Source: Dipteronia dyeriana
Taxonomy: Eukaryota; Streptophyta; Magnoliopsida; Sapindales; Sapindaceae
DNA length: 64,000 nucleotides
Direction: 5' to 3'
NCBI GenBank assembly: GCA_032871835.1
Contig: CM065299.1
Coordinates: 45,644,706 to 45,708,705 of the forward strand
Shown: piece after piece, positions 1 through 10,935 of the stretch
Numbering within the stretch: position 1 is the first letter of the stretch
How the letters are laid out: every line of letters begins with the position of its first letter
Notes under the pieces: generated by a model
Databases searched by the model: none
What the model was told of the DNA's origin: nothing
The model's input: the letters and a program-made list of their open reading frames with translations, nothing else
Position numbers and translations under genes: made by a program

Positions 1-105
1 ATCCTATTCGATGCACCCAGTGCACTAGATTCTTTTTCCCAAAGACAACACACTTTGATGATTTTAGACTCATCATAACACATTTGATCCTACTTAAATG
101 CTAGT
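1..105 (-). repeat. Element A, remnant of 3' LTR fused to pol
   Basis: The first 105 bases match the end-proximal part of the A-family LTR seen again at about 13381-13490, including a distinctive run (ctttttcccaaagacaacac). At about 105 the match stops and RT-coding sequence on the minus strand begins. The RNase H region, polypurine tract and first part of the 3' LTR that should lie between are missing. This points to an internal deletion in element A. The rest of the LTR would lie to the left of the window. Confidence 0.75.
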
Positions 106-1158
106 ATAGATATCTGGTCTATTACAGAGCATTGCATACATGAGACTTCCTACTATCGAAGCATATGGAATCCTACTCATGAATTGCTCTTCATGCTCAT
201 TCTTAGGAACATGTTTCTTAGAAAGTTTGATTCCATGTCTGAAAGGTAGTATACCTTTCTTGGAATCTTGCATGGAAAACCTAGACAAGTTTTTATCTAT
301 GTATAAAGCTTGGGATAATGCAATCGTTCTATTCTTTCTATCCCTTATTACTTGGATACCAAGAATATAATCTACTTCTCCTAAGTCCTTCATATCAAAT
401 TGTTTTGCTAACCATACTTTTATTGATGTCAATACACCTACATCATTTCCGATGAGTAGGATATCATCAACGTAAAGAACTAGGAAAACCAACTTGTCAT
501 CTTTAATCCTTTTGTATACACAAGGTTCATCAAGGTTTTGAATAAATCCAAAACTTTTTACGACTTGATCGAACCTTATGTTCCAGGATCTAGATGCTTG
601 TTTCAATCCATATATGGATCTTTGCAACTTGCATACCCTTTCCTCTTGGCCATTTTCAATGAATCCTTCTGGTTGCATGATGTAGATGCTTTCGTCAAGA
701 CTTCCATTATGGAAAGTTGTCTTGACGTCTATTTGCCAAATCTCTAGGTCTAGAGATACCCCAATGGATAAGAGTATCCTAATGGATTTAAGCATGGCCA
801 TAGGAGAGAAGGTTTCTTCATAATCGATACCTTCCTTCTGTGTATAACCTTTAGCTACCAATCTAGCTTTAAAGGATTCCACCTTACCATCCATTCCTCT
901 TTTCCTCTTTTATACCCACTTGCACCCGATGGGTTTTATCCCTTTAGGCAAGTCTACAGGAGACCAGACTTTATTTTTGAACATATATTCAACTTCGGAT
1001 TGCATTGCCTTTTGCCAATGGCGACAATCAACATCTTCCATTGCTTCCTTGTACGTATAGGGATCATCGTCGTCCAGAAGATTCTCTATAGATTCTTCTA
1101 GATCGATGTATCTCTCTGGTTGTCTAATAATCCTCCCACTACGATGACTTATGGTAGA
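94..1158 (-). pseudogene. Element A reverse transcriptase (copia RVT_2 type)
   Basis: A 266-residue open frame (94-894) carries copia RT motifs: VAKGYTQKEGIDYEETFSP, the IWQIDVKTTFHNG block, SIYGLKQASRSWN, and the catalytic YVDDILLIGND. The same frame extends upstream to about 1158 with PIGCKWV, interrupted by one TAA just before a KRKRG motif. A further stop lies near 1158, at the boundary with the integrase tail. The C-terminal end stops abruptly after the SLMYAM block, where the sequence switches to LTR, so RNase H is absent. RT itself is the best preserved domain of A. The enzyme would copy element RNA into DNA inside virus-like particles. Confidence 0.88.
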
Positions 1159-2118
1159 TTATTGATCTTGTATTGGTACGAAACTTACAATTGGGCTTGG
1201 TTGTGAAACCTCTTGTGGAATTGTATCTCTTAAAAGCTCATTTAGGACAATTCTATTTTTAGGCACAAAATTATATATATAGTCATCTTCTAGAAATTTA
1301 GCATTTTTCGAAACAAATAATTTAAGATCTGAAGGACTATAAAAATAATATCCTTTTGTTCCTTTTGGATACCCTACAAATATGCATGTTTCAGAACGGG
1401 ACTTCATCTTTTCTGTCTTTCATTTTAACACGTGCGCAGGACATCCTAATATCCTTAAGTGTTGCAAACTAGGCTTTAGCCCTGTCCACAACTCATACAG
1501 TGTTTTAGGAACCGACTTAGATGGTACATCGTTTAGAATATGCATGGCAGTTTGTAAAACATATCCCCAAAAAGAACTATGGAGCGTTGAATAACTCAAC
1601 ATAGACCTAACCATGTCAAAAAGAGTTCTATTTCTCCTTTCTGCCACCCCATTTTGTTGAGGTATGCCCGGTGCAGAAAACTGAGAAATTATCCCATTAT
1701 CAATAAGATATTGCTGAAACTCACCAAAGAGATATTCTCCACCACGATAAGACCTCAAGATTTTTATACGTTTCTCAAGCTGATTTTCTACTTCAGTTTT
1801 AAATGCTTTGAACATATTAAAAGCATCCGACTTATGTCCCATGAGATATACATAGCCAAATCTTGAGTGATCATCCTTGAAAGTGATGAAGTACTCATAT
1901 CCACCTCTAGCTTGAAGGCTCATAGGTCCACACACATTAGTGTGTGTCAATCCTAAACATTCGATGGCTCTTACGCCTTTGGTCGTAAATGACCTTTTGG
2001 TCATTTTACCTTCCAAAAAAGATTCACAAGTTGGTAGATCATCAACCTTAAAGTCACTTAGAGGTCCATCACTTACAAATCTTTTAATCCTATTAAGATT
2101 AATATGACCTAAGCGCAA
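1159..2118 (-). pseudogene. Element A integrase (rve core and C-terminal region)
   Basis: The frame 1420-2118 starts inside the GAG-pre-integrase motif (LRLGHINLNRI) and runs through the rve core. The frame 1159-1407 continues with FVGYPKGTKGYYFYSP, the usual copia C-terminal block. A stop separates the two. Two of the three catalytic acids are changed: the usual HTD reads HTN, and the usual RSDRGGEY reads RSYRGGEY. The Glu in GVAERRNRTL remains. Strand transfer by this protein would not be expected. Confidence 0.85.
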
Positions 2119-2121
2119 ATG

Positions 2122-2457
2122 CTATAGGTAGGTTTCATCTTTTGATAATTTTACTCTTTTATGATTAGGTTCCGTTGATTCCGTATCTAATAAGTGAGAG
2201 ATATTTCCATGCAAATAGAATAAACCGTTTTCCAATGTACCTTTGCAAATAATTTTTTCATTCTTCCAAATAATAAACGCTTTATTAAAAGTAACCGAAT
2301 AACCAAAGTTATTTAAACAAGAAACTGAAATTAAATTCCTCTTGAATTGAGGTATATTATAAACGTTTATTAAATCTAAATTCCTACTAGAATCTAAATT
2401 GATTCTAATATCTCCCACTACACTAGTAGAGACCAACGTTCCATTGCCAAAATGCAA
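2122..2457 (-). pseudogene. Element A protease C-terminal part and linker to GAG-pre-integrase
   Basis: This 111-residue frame has the block after the protease active site (MHFGNGTLVSTSVVGDIRI) and the typical FKRNLISVSCL segment. The protease active site itself (normally DSGA) is not visible upstream. A TAG replaces the usual Trp just before the HLRLGH motif and separates this frame from integrase. It belongs to one original Gag-Pol frame. Confidence 0.75.
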
Positions 2458-2965
2458 GTAGAATTCATTCTTATTTAGTCTATTCCTTTAACCCTTTTAA
2501 CCACAAAGGAAACACTTCCGTTTGATCTTAATTAATTTGTTGGTTTCCTTATAAGAAGACCCAAGTTGATTTTTCCTCTGTTGTTTCTTGACCTTTTAAC
2601 GGGTACTAACAGTAGCAACTTTACCAACCATATGAATCCCTATCTAGAGATATCATAATATCGGTAGCAGTCTCCATTCCTTCATATTGTTGTTGCAACA
2701 CGTTGGAGATTATGGCCATAATGTAACGTACATTTAGCCATCTCATCTAAAGACTTCCACTACTGATACTCATCTCTTTGCTCCTGAGTAGATTCATTAG
2801 TTTGGTGGTTAAGAAATATACAGAATAAACTTATACTTGTCAACTTGCAACAACAACCCAGTATTCCTTTTTCCATGTGACATAATTATCTTCAGTTAAA
2901 GTATTATCTTTTAGGATATTGATTAGGGCTGGGGTCTTGATTTCTTTTTAATAACAAAAATAATA
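2458..2965 (-). pseudogene. Element A gag, heavily degraded
   Basis: Minus-strand translation near 2870-2930 gives a recognisable copia Gag N-terminal motif (LTEDNYVTWKKE), followed by an EQRDEYQ/WKSLDEMA-like stretch near 2740-2790. Frames are broken and the segment is far shorter than a full copia gag. No zinc knuckle can be read. I identify it by position between the leader and protease plus the short N-terminal motif. Confidence 0.5.
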
Positions 2966-4300
2966 TAAGTAAACAATCATGATATAGCACTTTTGAATAT
3001 TTATCTTGAATTAAATAAAATAATTCAATCATAAAAATTCAACGGTGATCCAACGCCCATAAATGTCACACCTCCTTTGGGAGTACGCACCATTTACTAG
3101 TTGGACTAGGTCCCACCTAATTTTTAACATAACAACCAACATTTTCTATATAGCCTTGCAATTTTATTAACAAGAACTCTTGGGAGGATATTAATAAAAT
3201 TACATTGAGTGTGTTACCAAGTTATCGACCTTCAATATAATCCCTCATGAATATCCCTCCTTTGGGAGTAAATATCATTTTGGCTAATTGTTTAGTCTAT
3301 CCTTGTAAGGAAGTATCTTGCTAAATTCCATTCTTGAATACCTCTTTGGAGGTTATTCACGAACCATAAAGCTCAACTAAACTTGGAGGCCGTAGGTGTT
3401 CCAAAACACCTTCTCCCATTCAATTGTTTAAGGCGTGTGATCGAATTGAATGATTTACCAAGTTATCTAGATGACAATTTAGATACTTAAACCATTCAAT
3501 GCATGTTCATACCAAAAGAGATATATGAGTAGCACTTCTATTCTATATTACATGTTATCAAACAATGACAAACATTGCAATATTTACAAAAATATAAATA
3601 GCTACAATTTTGGTCCATCCTAGAAAAACAAGTAAATTACACATATCTTGGAATACAAGAACTCCTTTCTTGGCGAACAAGTCTTCACGCGACCTTCGTC
3701 GTTCGGACTCCCTCAGCTACCTCCCATGGGCATGCGCACCTTTCGCCCTTACCCATGGGCGTGCGCATGCCACAGACCCATAAAGGGCTGCCTTGCGCAG
3801 CCCACGGCTACCAAAGGGCTGCCGAGCGCAGCCCATGCCATAAAAAACGTGGCTACGCGCTCATCGCACGCACGTTCGTTGCTAATGCTCACACGGTCTC
3901 AAACTTGTTTCGGCTGCTTCCAATTCATCAAACCTTCGAGTCTTCGATACTTGAATGTATTACAGAAGAATTAAAAAAAATACTGTATTTTTTTTTTAAT
4001 TACAGTAGTGCAGTTTTTTTTTATTACAACAAAAAAAAAAAACTTAGTAACTACCAATAAGAAAATTATGGTGATGATAGATCACCCTTCTTGTTACAAT
4101 CCAAAAAAAAAAACATTGAAATTCTAGGACCAAAATTGAGTAATAACAAACCACATATAAAACATATATATATCCATACATTCCAATGTAAATATATATA
4201 CGAATACCTAGAGTGCCATCTCTTTCTAAAACATGCATATATGCAATAAAAAGAAAAAGACTCACGAACACATACATCAATTAATCAAGGGTACAACCAA
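2966..4300 (-). other. Element A 5' leader (non-coding), with GC-rich repeated block
   Basis: About 1.3 kb between the primer site and gag has no credible coding sequence. It holds repeats of a cctcctttgggagt motif (near 3070 and 3258, weaker near 3350) and a GC-rich block at about 3686-3862, unlike the AT-rich surroundings. In that block cccatgggc, gtgcgcatgcc and aagggctgcc occur two or more times. Open frames at 3648-4060 come from this composition and are not taken as genes. Confidence 0.6.
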
Positions 4301-4312
4301 GCTCTGATACCA
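4301..4312 (-). promoter_or_regulatory. Primer-binding site of element A
   Basis: The plus strand reads gctctgatacca. The minus strand therefore has TGGTATCAGAGC, the standard match to the 3' end of initiator tRNA-Met in plant copia elements. It lies two bases from the LTR end, which fixes both orientation and LTR boundary. Confidence 0.93.
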
Positions 4313-4314
4313 AT

Positions 4315-5933
4315 TGTAGGGAAAAAACGGGTTCAAAACGCAACGGAAGCGTGAGAAAAACAAAAATTAGGGTTTCCGTATAAATAAAATTTTTTCCCTT
4401 TTATTCAACGAGAACCTTAACCCTAGATTAATTGACATATATAAAAGTATTGTACCTTTTTCTCGTGACGATTGAACAAGCGCCGAATTGATTCTGCAAG
4501 ATCTTCCAATCCAATCACGAACGTGAATAACCTAGGAGTGTGAGCTCCCTTTCTTTAAATTGTATACCTGAGGATGGAGACAAAACAAAATCTTTTCTTT
4601 GTTAGTTACAAATATCCTCCAAGCGAAAAATCAAGAACGTCCGGTCACTTGTGAATTATCAATCAATTTGATTGAAACTCGCGTGAACCTTGATTCGATG
4701 TTGTACACAAAACCCTTTTGATGTAAACGATACTAGTGTACTATAGAAAACAAAAACGTTCTCTTTTTCTCTTTTTTCCTTGGCTGAATTCCACACCCTT
4801 TATCTATGAGCTGATCAAATTTTGTCTAGAGCAAAAACTAAATTTTTCTCCCTCAAAATTCTTCTTGCTATGCCAAATTCTCTCTTAAAAATTGCCTAGC
4901 AAGAATCCTCTCCTAACATGGATTTACTTGGTTGGCAAGAATCCTTTCCTTAGGTGGATTTATTTGGTAGTTAAGAATCCTTATCTAAAAGAAATTCTAC
5001 CATCATTTTATATATACATAGCTGGCCAAAATTAATAGGATAAGTATTAGGAAAATCAATTATTTTCCTAAGAAGGATTTACTTTGTTGTTAAGAATCCT
5101 TTCCCTATGTAGAATTACTTGGTGGTTAAGAATCCTTTTCCAAAAAGGTATTCTATCCTACACCAAGACTCCTAATCCAACTCAATAGTGTGTTTTGTAA
5201 CTATATTAAAGACTTCCTAATTTGATTAGATAAATAATTCATTTTATTTATCTACTTATCAAATATAGTCTTTAATAATAATTATACTACTAACAATAGT
5301 ATAATTTTAGGAGACCATCTCCTACTAGGAAAAAGTTTTTGACTTTTGATTAAATAATTAATTAATCAAGAAATTAATTAATTTCCATTTAATTAAATAA
5401 TAAAATAAAATTAACATATTTAAGCTATTCTAAATTGCCTTGCCGCCCATACACATATATGGGTCATATATTATTTTTCTATGTTATTAAATCCATTGGA
5501 CCTTAATAAAAAGTCCACATGTGAACTAGACCTATTCTTATAAATAGAAACAAGTTCTCATGCCTTATTACAATTCGAGATGGACCCCTAATTTGGTCCG
5601 GTAGAATATATCAAGTGATCCATACAAGTTCTAGTGGATTGGGGATCTTGGCGGGCTATCTAAATTTAAGCTCCAATAGACACAACCTAATCACAATCAA
5701 AAAATGATTCACTTAGGTCCGATCTATTTAATTTTAGTCCATTCCACTAAAAAACTAAAATTGAACTCTTAAATAAAGATGGAATAAGTTGATGTTACAC
5801 ATTCATACCCTAGACAACCTTATTGGAGAAAGTGTATCTTCGTGAAGAATACTAGTAATCGCCAAGAGCTCATAGACCGCCCATATCTCTCCAAGTTAAT
5901 TTACTCATCTGGCCACATTTTCAACTTAGATAT
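4315..5933 (-). repeat. 5' LTR of element A, part 1
   Basis: Begins TGTAGGGAAAAAAC directly next to the primer site and aligns along its length with the solo LTR at 22719-24888. Element B interrupts it. The sequence just before B (cttagatat) resumes after B (gatattttgacttg). It contains no gene. Confidence 0.88.
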
Positions 5934-7467
5934 TGAAAGTTCACTAAAAACATGTGTGTCTATAACCTAGAGGGGGGGGTGAATAGGTTTTAATCGAATC
6001 AATTACCGATTTTTCGATTTATAAACATTAACACAAATTTCCCCAAATAAACAAGCATTCAATAAAGTTAATTATGCTTAAAACAAAAACAACATACAAT
6101 ATTTACGTGGAAACCCTCCAACTGGAAAAAAACCACTGGTTGATATGTGCACCGCACTAGATCCTCAAATCCACTACTGAATGAAAGTTTATAACCTAGG
6201 TTGACCTCCTGTCACAACTCTACCCAACAGGCCTTAATAGTGATTCTTGATCTATTTGCTTTTGCACTAACCACTTAATTACAAGACTTAACCTCAATGA
6301 AGAGTCAAACACAACCTAAGTGAATATGCAAGAATATTCAATATGCAAAAATTCTAGGTCAAGACATTCATGCTTATCTAGGATTAATAATGACAATTAA
6401 AGAATCCTAGATATCAATGTTCTAAATGCAAAGGCAAGAAGAATTAGCTAGAAGGGTAAAATAGTCCTAAATGTTAGCTGTCATGAATGCATACATCTCA
6501 ACCTACAAACAACTACTCAAGCATGTTATAAATGCAATAAAACTTAAAAGCATACAATCAATGAGTAATTAATGCTATTTCTAGGTAAACATAGCCTAGT
6601 AATGAAACAATTAATTCTAGGTCATGTAGAGATTACCTAGTCAATGAAAACAAGAAGAATCCATGCTTGGAAGATGCAAGAAGATGTTAGATGCTCATGG
6701 ATTGATGGTTGGATGAGCCAAGATGAGTTCATGGAAGCTCTCTGTCTCTAGGAGTTACTTTCCCTCTCAAAGATGTGGTTTTTGGCTTATAAGCTCAAAT
6801 GAAGGAAAAGATGATACATAAATATGAGCCCTAAATGAAACTATGTCGTTTTGACAAAAATGCCCAGAAAATTGCATTGTGTACTAGTGGTGGCACTGGT
6901 CGAGTAGTGCACCACCAGCGCACAACCTAATTTTTATACTGGGATGTAGTGGATGTAGTGGAGTAGCGTAGGGCAGTGGCACACAACCAGCGACAAACCA
7001 CTGGATAAGAAGCACTGGTGTGGTGCGCATGACGACCAGTGAACCACCAACGACAGACCACATGAAAGCTGCGCTGGTGTTGGCGCTGGTGAAGGTGCTA
7101 CTCGAGTAGCGCACCGCTCACTTCCTTCACACTCATACACAAATTATGCAAGAGAAAAGAGGTGAAGGGAATGCATCATAATGCCTAACATGACATGGCA
7201 TTTTAATCACAAGATACAATCAATTTAATCAAGCAAGAAATAACAAAATTAGGCACACACCAAGACAATTAAGCACAATGCAAAGTGATAAAAAACATGC
7301 ATGAGAGTGAGTGTGTGCAGTAAATCTCTTCACCGAAGGTTAAGCAAGTGATTTTAAGTTTGAAGCTTGAAAGAGTACTTGAGCAATGATGACCTAAGCA
7401 CCCTTACACATTAAACCCCAAATGTGGTTGTCAACAAAATGAGCCAATCAAAACCGAGGAACTTACA
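5934..7467 (-). repeat. Element B 3' LTR (left)
   Basis: A 1534-bp LTR starting tgaaagttcactaaaaac and ending ccgaggaacttaca, closely similar to 10936-12484. It includes a GC-richer segment (about 6885-7125) of repeated ctggt/accag words and a near-palindrome gctactcgagtagc. The run of eight or nine G after ataacctaga lies just inside the terminus. Confidence 0.93.
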
Positions 7468-8633
7468 ATCTCCATTTTTGGCTATTTCGTGACAAAACCA
7501 CCGCTCACAATTCAACCTCACAAAAAAAAGCAAAAATAAACAGGGGTCAACAAAGTTTTTCCATATTACAAAGAGATGCCTAATAAACTAGATCTTCAAG
7601 TCATCCATCTCTTGTAGAATCAACATCCATACAAAACAAAATAACTACACTTTCCAAGGCAAGTGTATGTGAGGTGATCAAAGACATAAAAACAAGAGCA
7701 ATTTGCATACAATAGAAACAAGCAACATGCATCAACAATGCAAATGCAAATGCTCCCCCTAAATAGGTTAACTCCCCCTCAACGAATCAAACTCCCCTCA
7801 TATGCAACTCTCAACTCCCCCTTAAATCATGCCACTCTTAACTCCCCCTAAATCCATACTACTCCCTCTTTTTGTCATGAGATAGACAAAGGAGTATCCC
7901 GTTAAGAAGGCAATAGCAAGGAGAGCTTATGGCACAAGACATATGAATAATCATATAACCAAATTTATGCAACTTAATTAAGAAGAGTGAATCAAGGAGT
8001 TTTATAAAAAAAATGTGTTGCATACAAGACAAGTTGTATTAAAGATCAAAACATGGTATTTGGGAAAGCAAAATGACAAGGGTTTCCAAGAGAATTCAAA
8101 CCAATTTCACCCTTTGTTATGGAGTAAGCAAGATATAGACTGTAAAATAAATTCATTTTAAGAACAACTATATCAAACTTTGCGAGCAAAACAAGACATG
8201 AGCGACTATTATGCCCTTTTCAATTTTTTTGTGTGGAATGCCCGTATGATTGTAGCCTTGTTCAACAAGTAAAGGGAGAGAGACTTTTGGATTGTAAATT
8301 CCTTGAAATGGATACAAGATCCTTATTGATTGAAGTCTCATAATTGCTTTCACACACATGTTTGCATTCATTTTAGAGCATTCAATAATGTCATCATGCG
8401 TATTACTTTAAAGCATGTCATAGAGATAAATTCTAGGTCATTCAAAATGTACTTCCCAGTCAATTCTCCTATTCGAAAAATGCATGTTTGGTCATAAATA
8501 AGACATGGATTTCATGTAAAGCAAAGTTGCACACTTATTAAAAAATATGTACAACAAATCATCTCAAGCAATTAATAAAGAAGCATAAATATTATCAATG
8601 AGCACAATGCATTATGGGGTCAATCAAAACAAG
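7468..8633 (-). other. Element B 3' non-coding region with polypurine tract and GGGGGAG motifs
   Basis: Next to the LTR the minus strand has ccaaaaatggagat, a polypurine-type primer. Between about 7750 and 7870 the plus strand repeats actccccct, that is AGGGGGAGT on the element strand. Such motifs are common upstream of the polypurine tract in SIRE-like elements. In an autonomous relative this position would follow pol. Here non-coding sequence follows gag directly. Confidence 0.7.
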
Positions 8634-10798
8634 TCAAGAGGGGATATGGGTCCCTATAGACTTACCAAGTCCATTTGACCTAGTTGAGCCTATGGGTGAA
8701 ACCTTAGCACAATGGCATGTGGGTTCATCCTTTCTAATCCACTTAGGCGGCACATTGTCATTCCTATTGGTCAAGATCATCATATTACTCCTAGGATAAT
8801 TAACACTAGATTTCCTAAGCACATGCATATTGGCTCTACCCCTTTTTATTTCAATCATGCTCTTAGTTCTACACATGTTAATGTACTTGAAACAATTTGG
8901 TCTAATATGACCATCAACACCATAAAAATGACATGAAGGAATAAAATGAGGGATCATACCATTCCTTTGTGAGGACAAAGATGCTTTCCCATTTCTTTGT
9001 GCTTTCATTTGGTGTGGTATTGATTCTCTTCTCCCTTGTTGTTGAGTTGGAAAAGATTGCTTCCTTTGTTAAGCATGCAGGAAATGCTTCTTGGCTTGAT
9101 GGCATTTAGTTTAAGGAATAGTTCCTTGAAGTGCTCTCATGGGTTGAGCTTGAGCTTGACTTATTGGTGCCATCTTGACTTGAAAATTTCTAAAACACTC
9201 CACAAGTTCAATTTTCTTCTTAGGATAAAGTGGAAGAAGAGGTTCTTTGAAGTCCAAGCTCTTGACAAATATCATATTGCTAAAAGTTGAGGTCTCCTTG
9301 TCATATTCAAACCTTAGAACTCTCTTATCACTTGGCTTCTTGCTGACACCCAACATATGGTCAAGCTTCTTCGTACTTGAAGTCATCTTATCAATCAACT
9401 CTCTAACTTCTCTAAGCTTCTCCTTCAAGCTTTCTTCCCCTTTTCTTCCATTCTTCACTTTCTCACTTAAGTGAGTCACTTCCGTTGAGAGCTTGAGGTT
9501 CTCTTCGTTTAGCTTCTGAACCTCTATTTTCATATTCAACCTTGAGCTTTGAAAATGCTCAATGAACGATTCAAGGTTTATACTATCTACATTTCCATTT
9601 GTAGAGTGAGATGAAGGACTCTTATCAGTAGAGTCATCACTAGTGTCACTTGTTGCCATGATGGCCTCATCAACATAAGTAGCTTCACTTATCACTCTCT
9701 TAGCTACTTTTTCATCTACTTCTTTTTCAAGGTCACTACTTAAGGCTTTGTTGCCTTTTTCTACATCTTCCACAAAGGAGGATCCAAAAGCCGTGTAGTT
9801 AAGAATAAAATCTTCATCACTTGAGGAATCTTCTTCACTTCCACGCTCACTTGATGAGGCAACCACCACTTTTCCTTTCTTCTTCTTCTTCTTCTTCTTC
9901 TTCTTCTTCTTCTTCAAATTAGCACACTCGGTGGCTATATGACCAAACCCACTACATTCATAGCATTGAATGCCTTTTTTAGTAGGCTTCTCTTGCCTTG
10001 GCTCAATCTTCTTCTTTGAGTCATTCTTATGAAGTTTCATAAACTTCTTGAATTTCTTCACCATAAGAGCCATCTCCTCATCTGAGTCATCCTCCTCCAT
10101 CTTTACTTTGGATGTCTTCAAAGCTATGTTCTTTTTCATCTTAGGAGATGTAGGTGTAGAGGTCCACCTAGAATCATGGGCTAGAAGCCTTCCAATCACT
10201 TCACTCGGCTTCATAGTCTTGTAGTTGCTTTTTTTTTCCAGTGCCGTCACCTTGGACTCGAATCTCTTGGGGAGTGACATCATGATCTTTTGCTTGATCT
10301 TTTATCCTAATGTGTGTCACCTAGTTGATGGATTTGATTTACGATGTCCATCAACTTCACTTGGAAGTCATTAAAGCACTCGTCCTCTTCCCTCTGAATT
10401 GTCTCAAATTGCATTTGAAGGACTTGAAGCTTAAAGTCGGTTCCCTCATGAGCCATTTGTAGAATCTCCCAAGCCTCCTTTGCATGCCCAGTATTTTGAA
10501 CCAACTTGTATTGATTGTCATCCATGGCACATAAGATGGCATGCATTGCCTTGTTGTTTCACTTAGAAGCTTTAAATTCTTGTGTGCTCCATTTAGACTT
10601 AGACTTTGGAACCTCATCTCCTTCGTCTGTGGTCATTATTGGAGAAGTGTAGCCATCTTCAATTGCCATCCATGCTCGGTCATCTATTTGGAAAATATAA
10701 GCTTTCATCTTGCCTTTCCATGAGGCGTAATTATCACCATTAAGCAAAGGTGGTCTTAAGCTTTAAGCTCCCTCTTTGCTCATCCCAGGCTCACTCAT
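8634..10798 (-). pseudogene. Element B gag (SIRE-like nucleocapsid, two zinc-finger motifs)
   Basis: Likely start is the minus-strand ATG at 10798 (MSEPGMSKEGA, then a TAA). The frame carries LLNGDNYASWKGKM, AWEILQMAHEGTDFK and FNDFQVKLMDIVNQI, typical SIRE Gag. After a frame break the long frame 9111-10283 has a CCHC knuckle (CYECSGFGHIATEC), a run of about 14 Lys encoded by a CTT repeat, an acidic Ser-rich part, a coiled-coil-like part and MLGVSKKPSDKR. Two stops (near 9109 and 9070) precede a second finger, CHFYGVDGHIRPNC, in 8634-9008. The product would be the virus-like-particle shell and RNA-binding protein. As it stands it is broken. Confidence 0.85.
9879..9915. repeat. (CTT)n microsatellite coding poly-Lys in element B gag
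   Basis: About twelve CTT units in a row, read as AAG (Lys) codons on the gag strand directly after the CCHC knuckle. In relative F the same position has a short KYKKKEK, so the run is an expansion in B. Confidence 0.9.
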
Positions 10799-10920
10799 AG
10801 TGTTTGGGTTATAAATGAGATGCAAATAAAATGCAAAAACAACCAAGCAAAATGAAACAATCAAAATGCACCAAGCAAGACACACACAGAGCAAGGATCA
10901 CCTAAGTATATCTAGGCACC

Positions 10921-10933
10921 GGCTCTGATACCA
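10921..10933 (-). promoter_or_regulatory. Primer-binding site of element B
   Basis: The plus strand reads ggctctgatacca, giving TGGTATCAGAGCC on the element strand, complementary to initiator tRNA-Met. It sits two bases from the right LTR start at 10936. Confidence 0.93.
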
Positions 10934-10935
10934 AT

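Noticed and set aside
3648..4060. Two overlapping plus-strand open frames, 108 and 101 codons, GC-rich
   Set aside because: They lie over the repeated GC-rich block in the A leader. No domain, and the composition alone keeps the frames open.
6884..7140. Overlapping minus-strand frames in the B LTR, also at 11975-12160
   Set aside because: Two frames of the same repeated GC-rich DNA are open at once, and the LTR partner keeps them only in part.
9036..9474. Plus-strand frames over 9036-9474
   Set aside because: They are antisense shadows of B gag.
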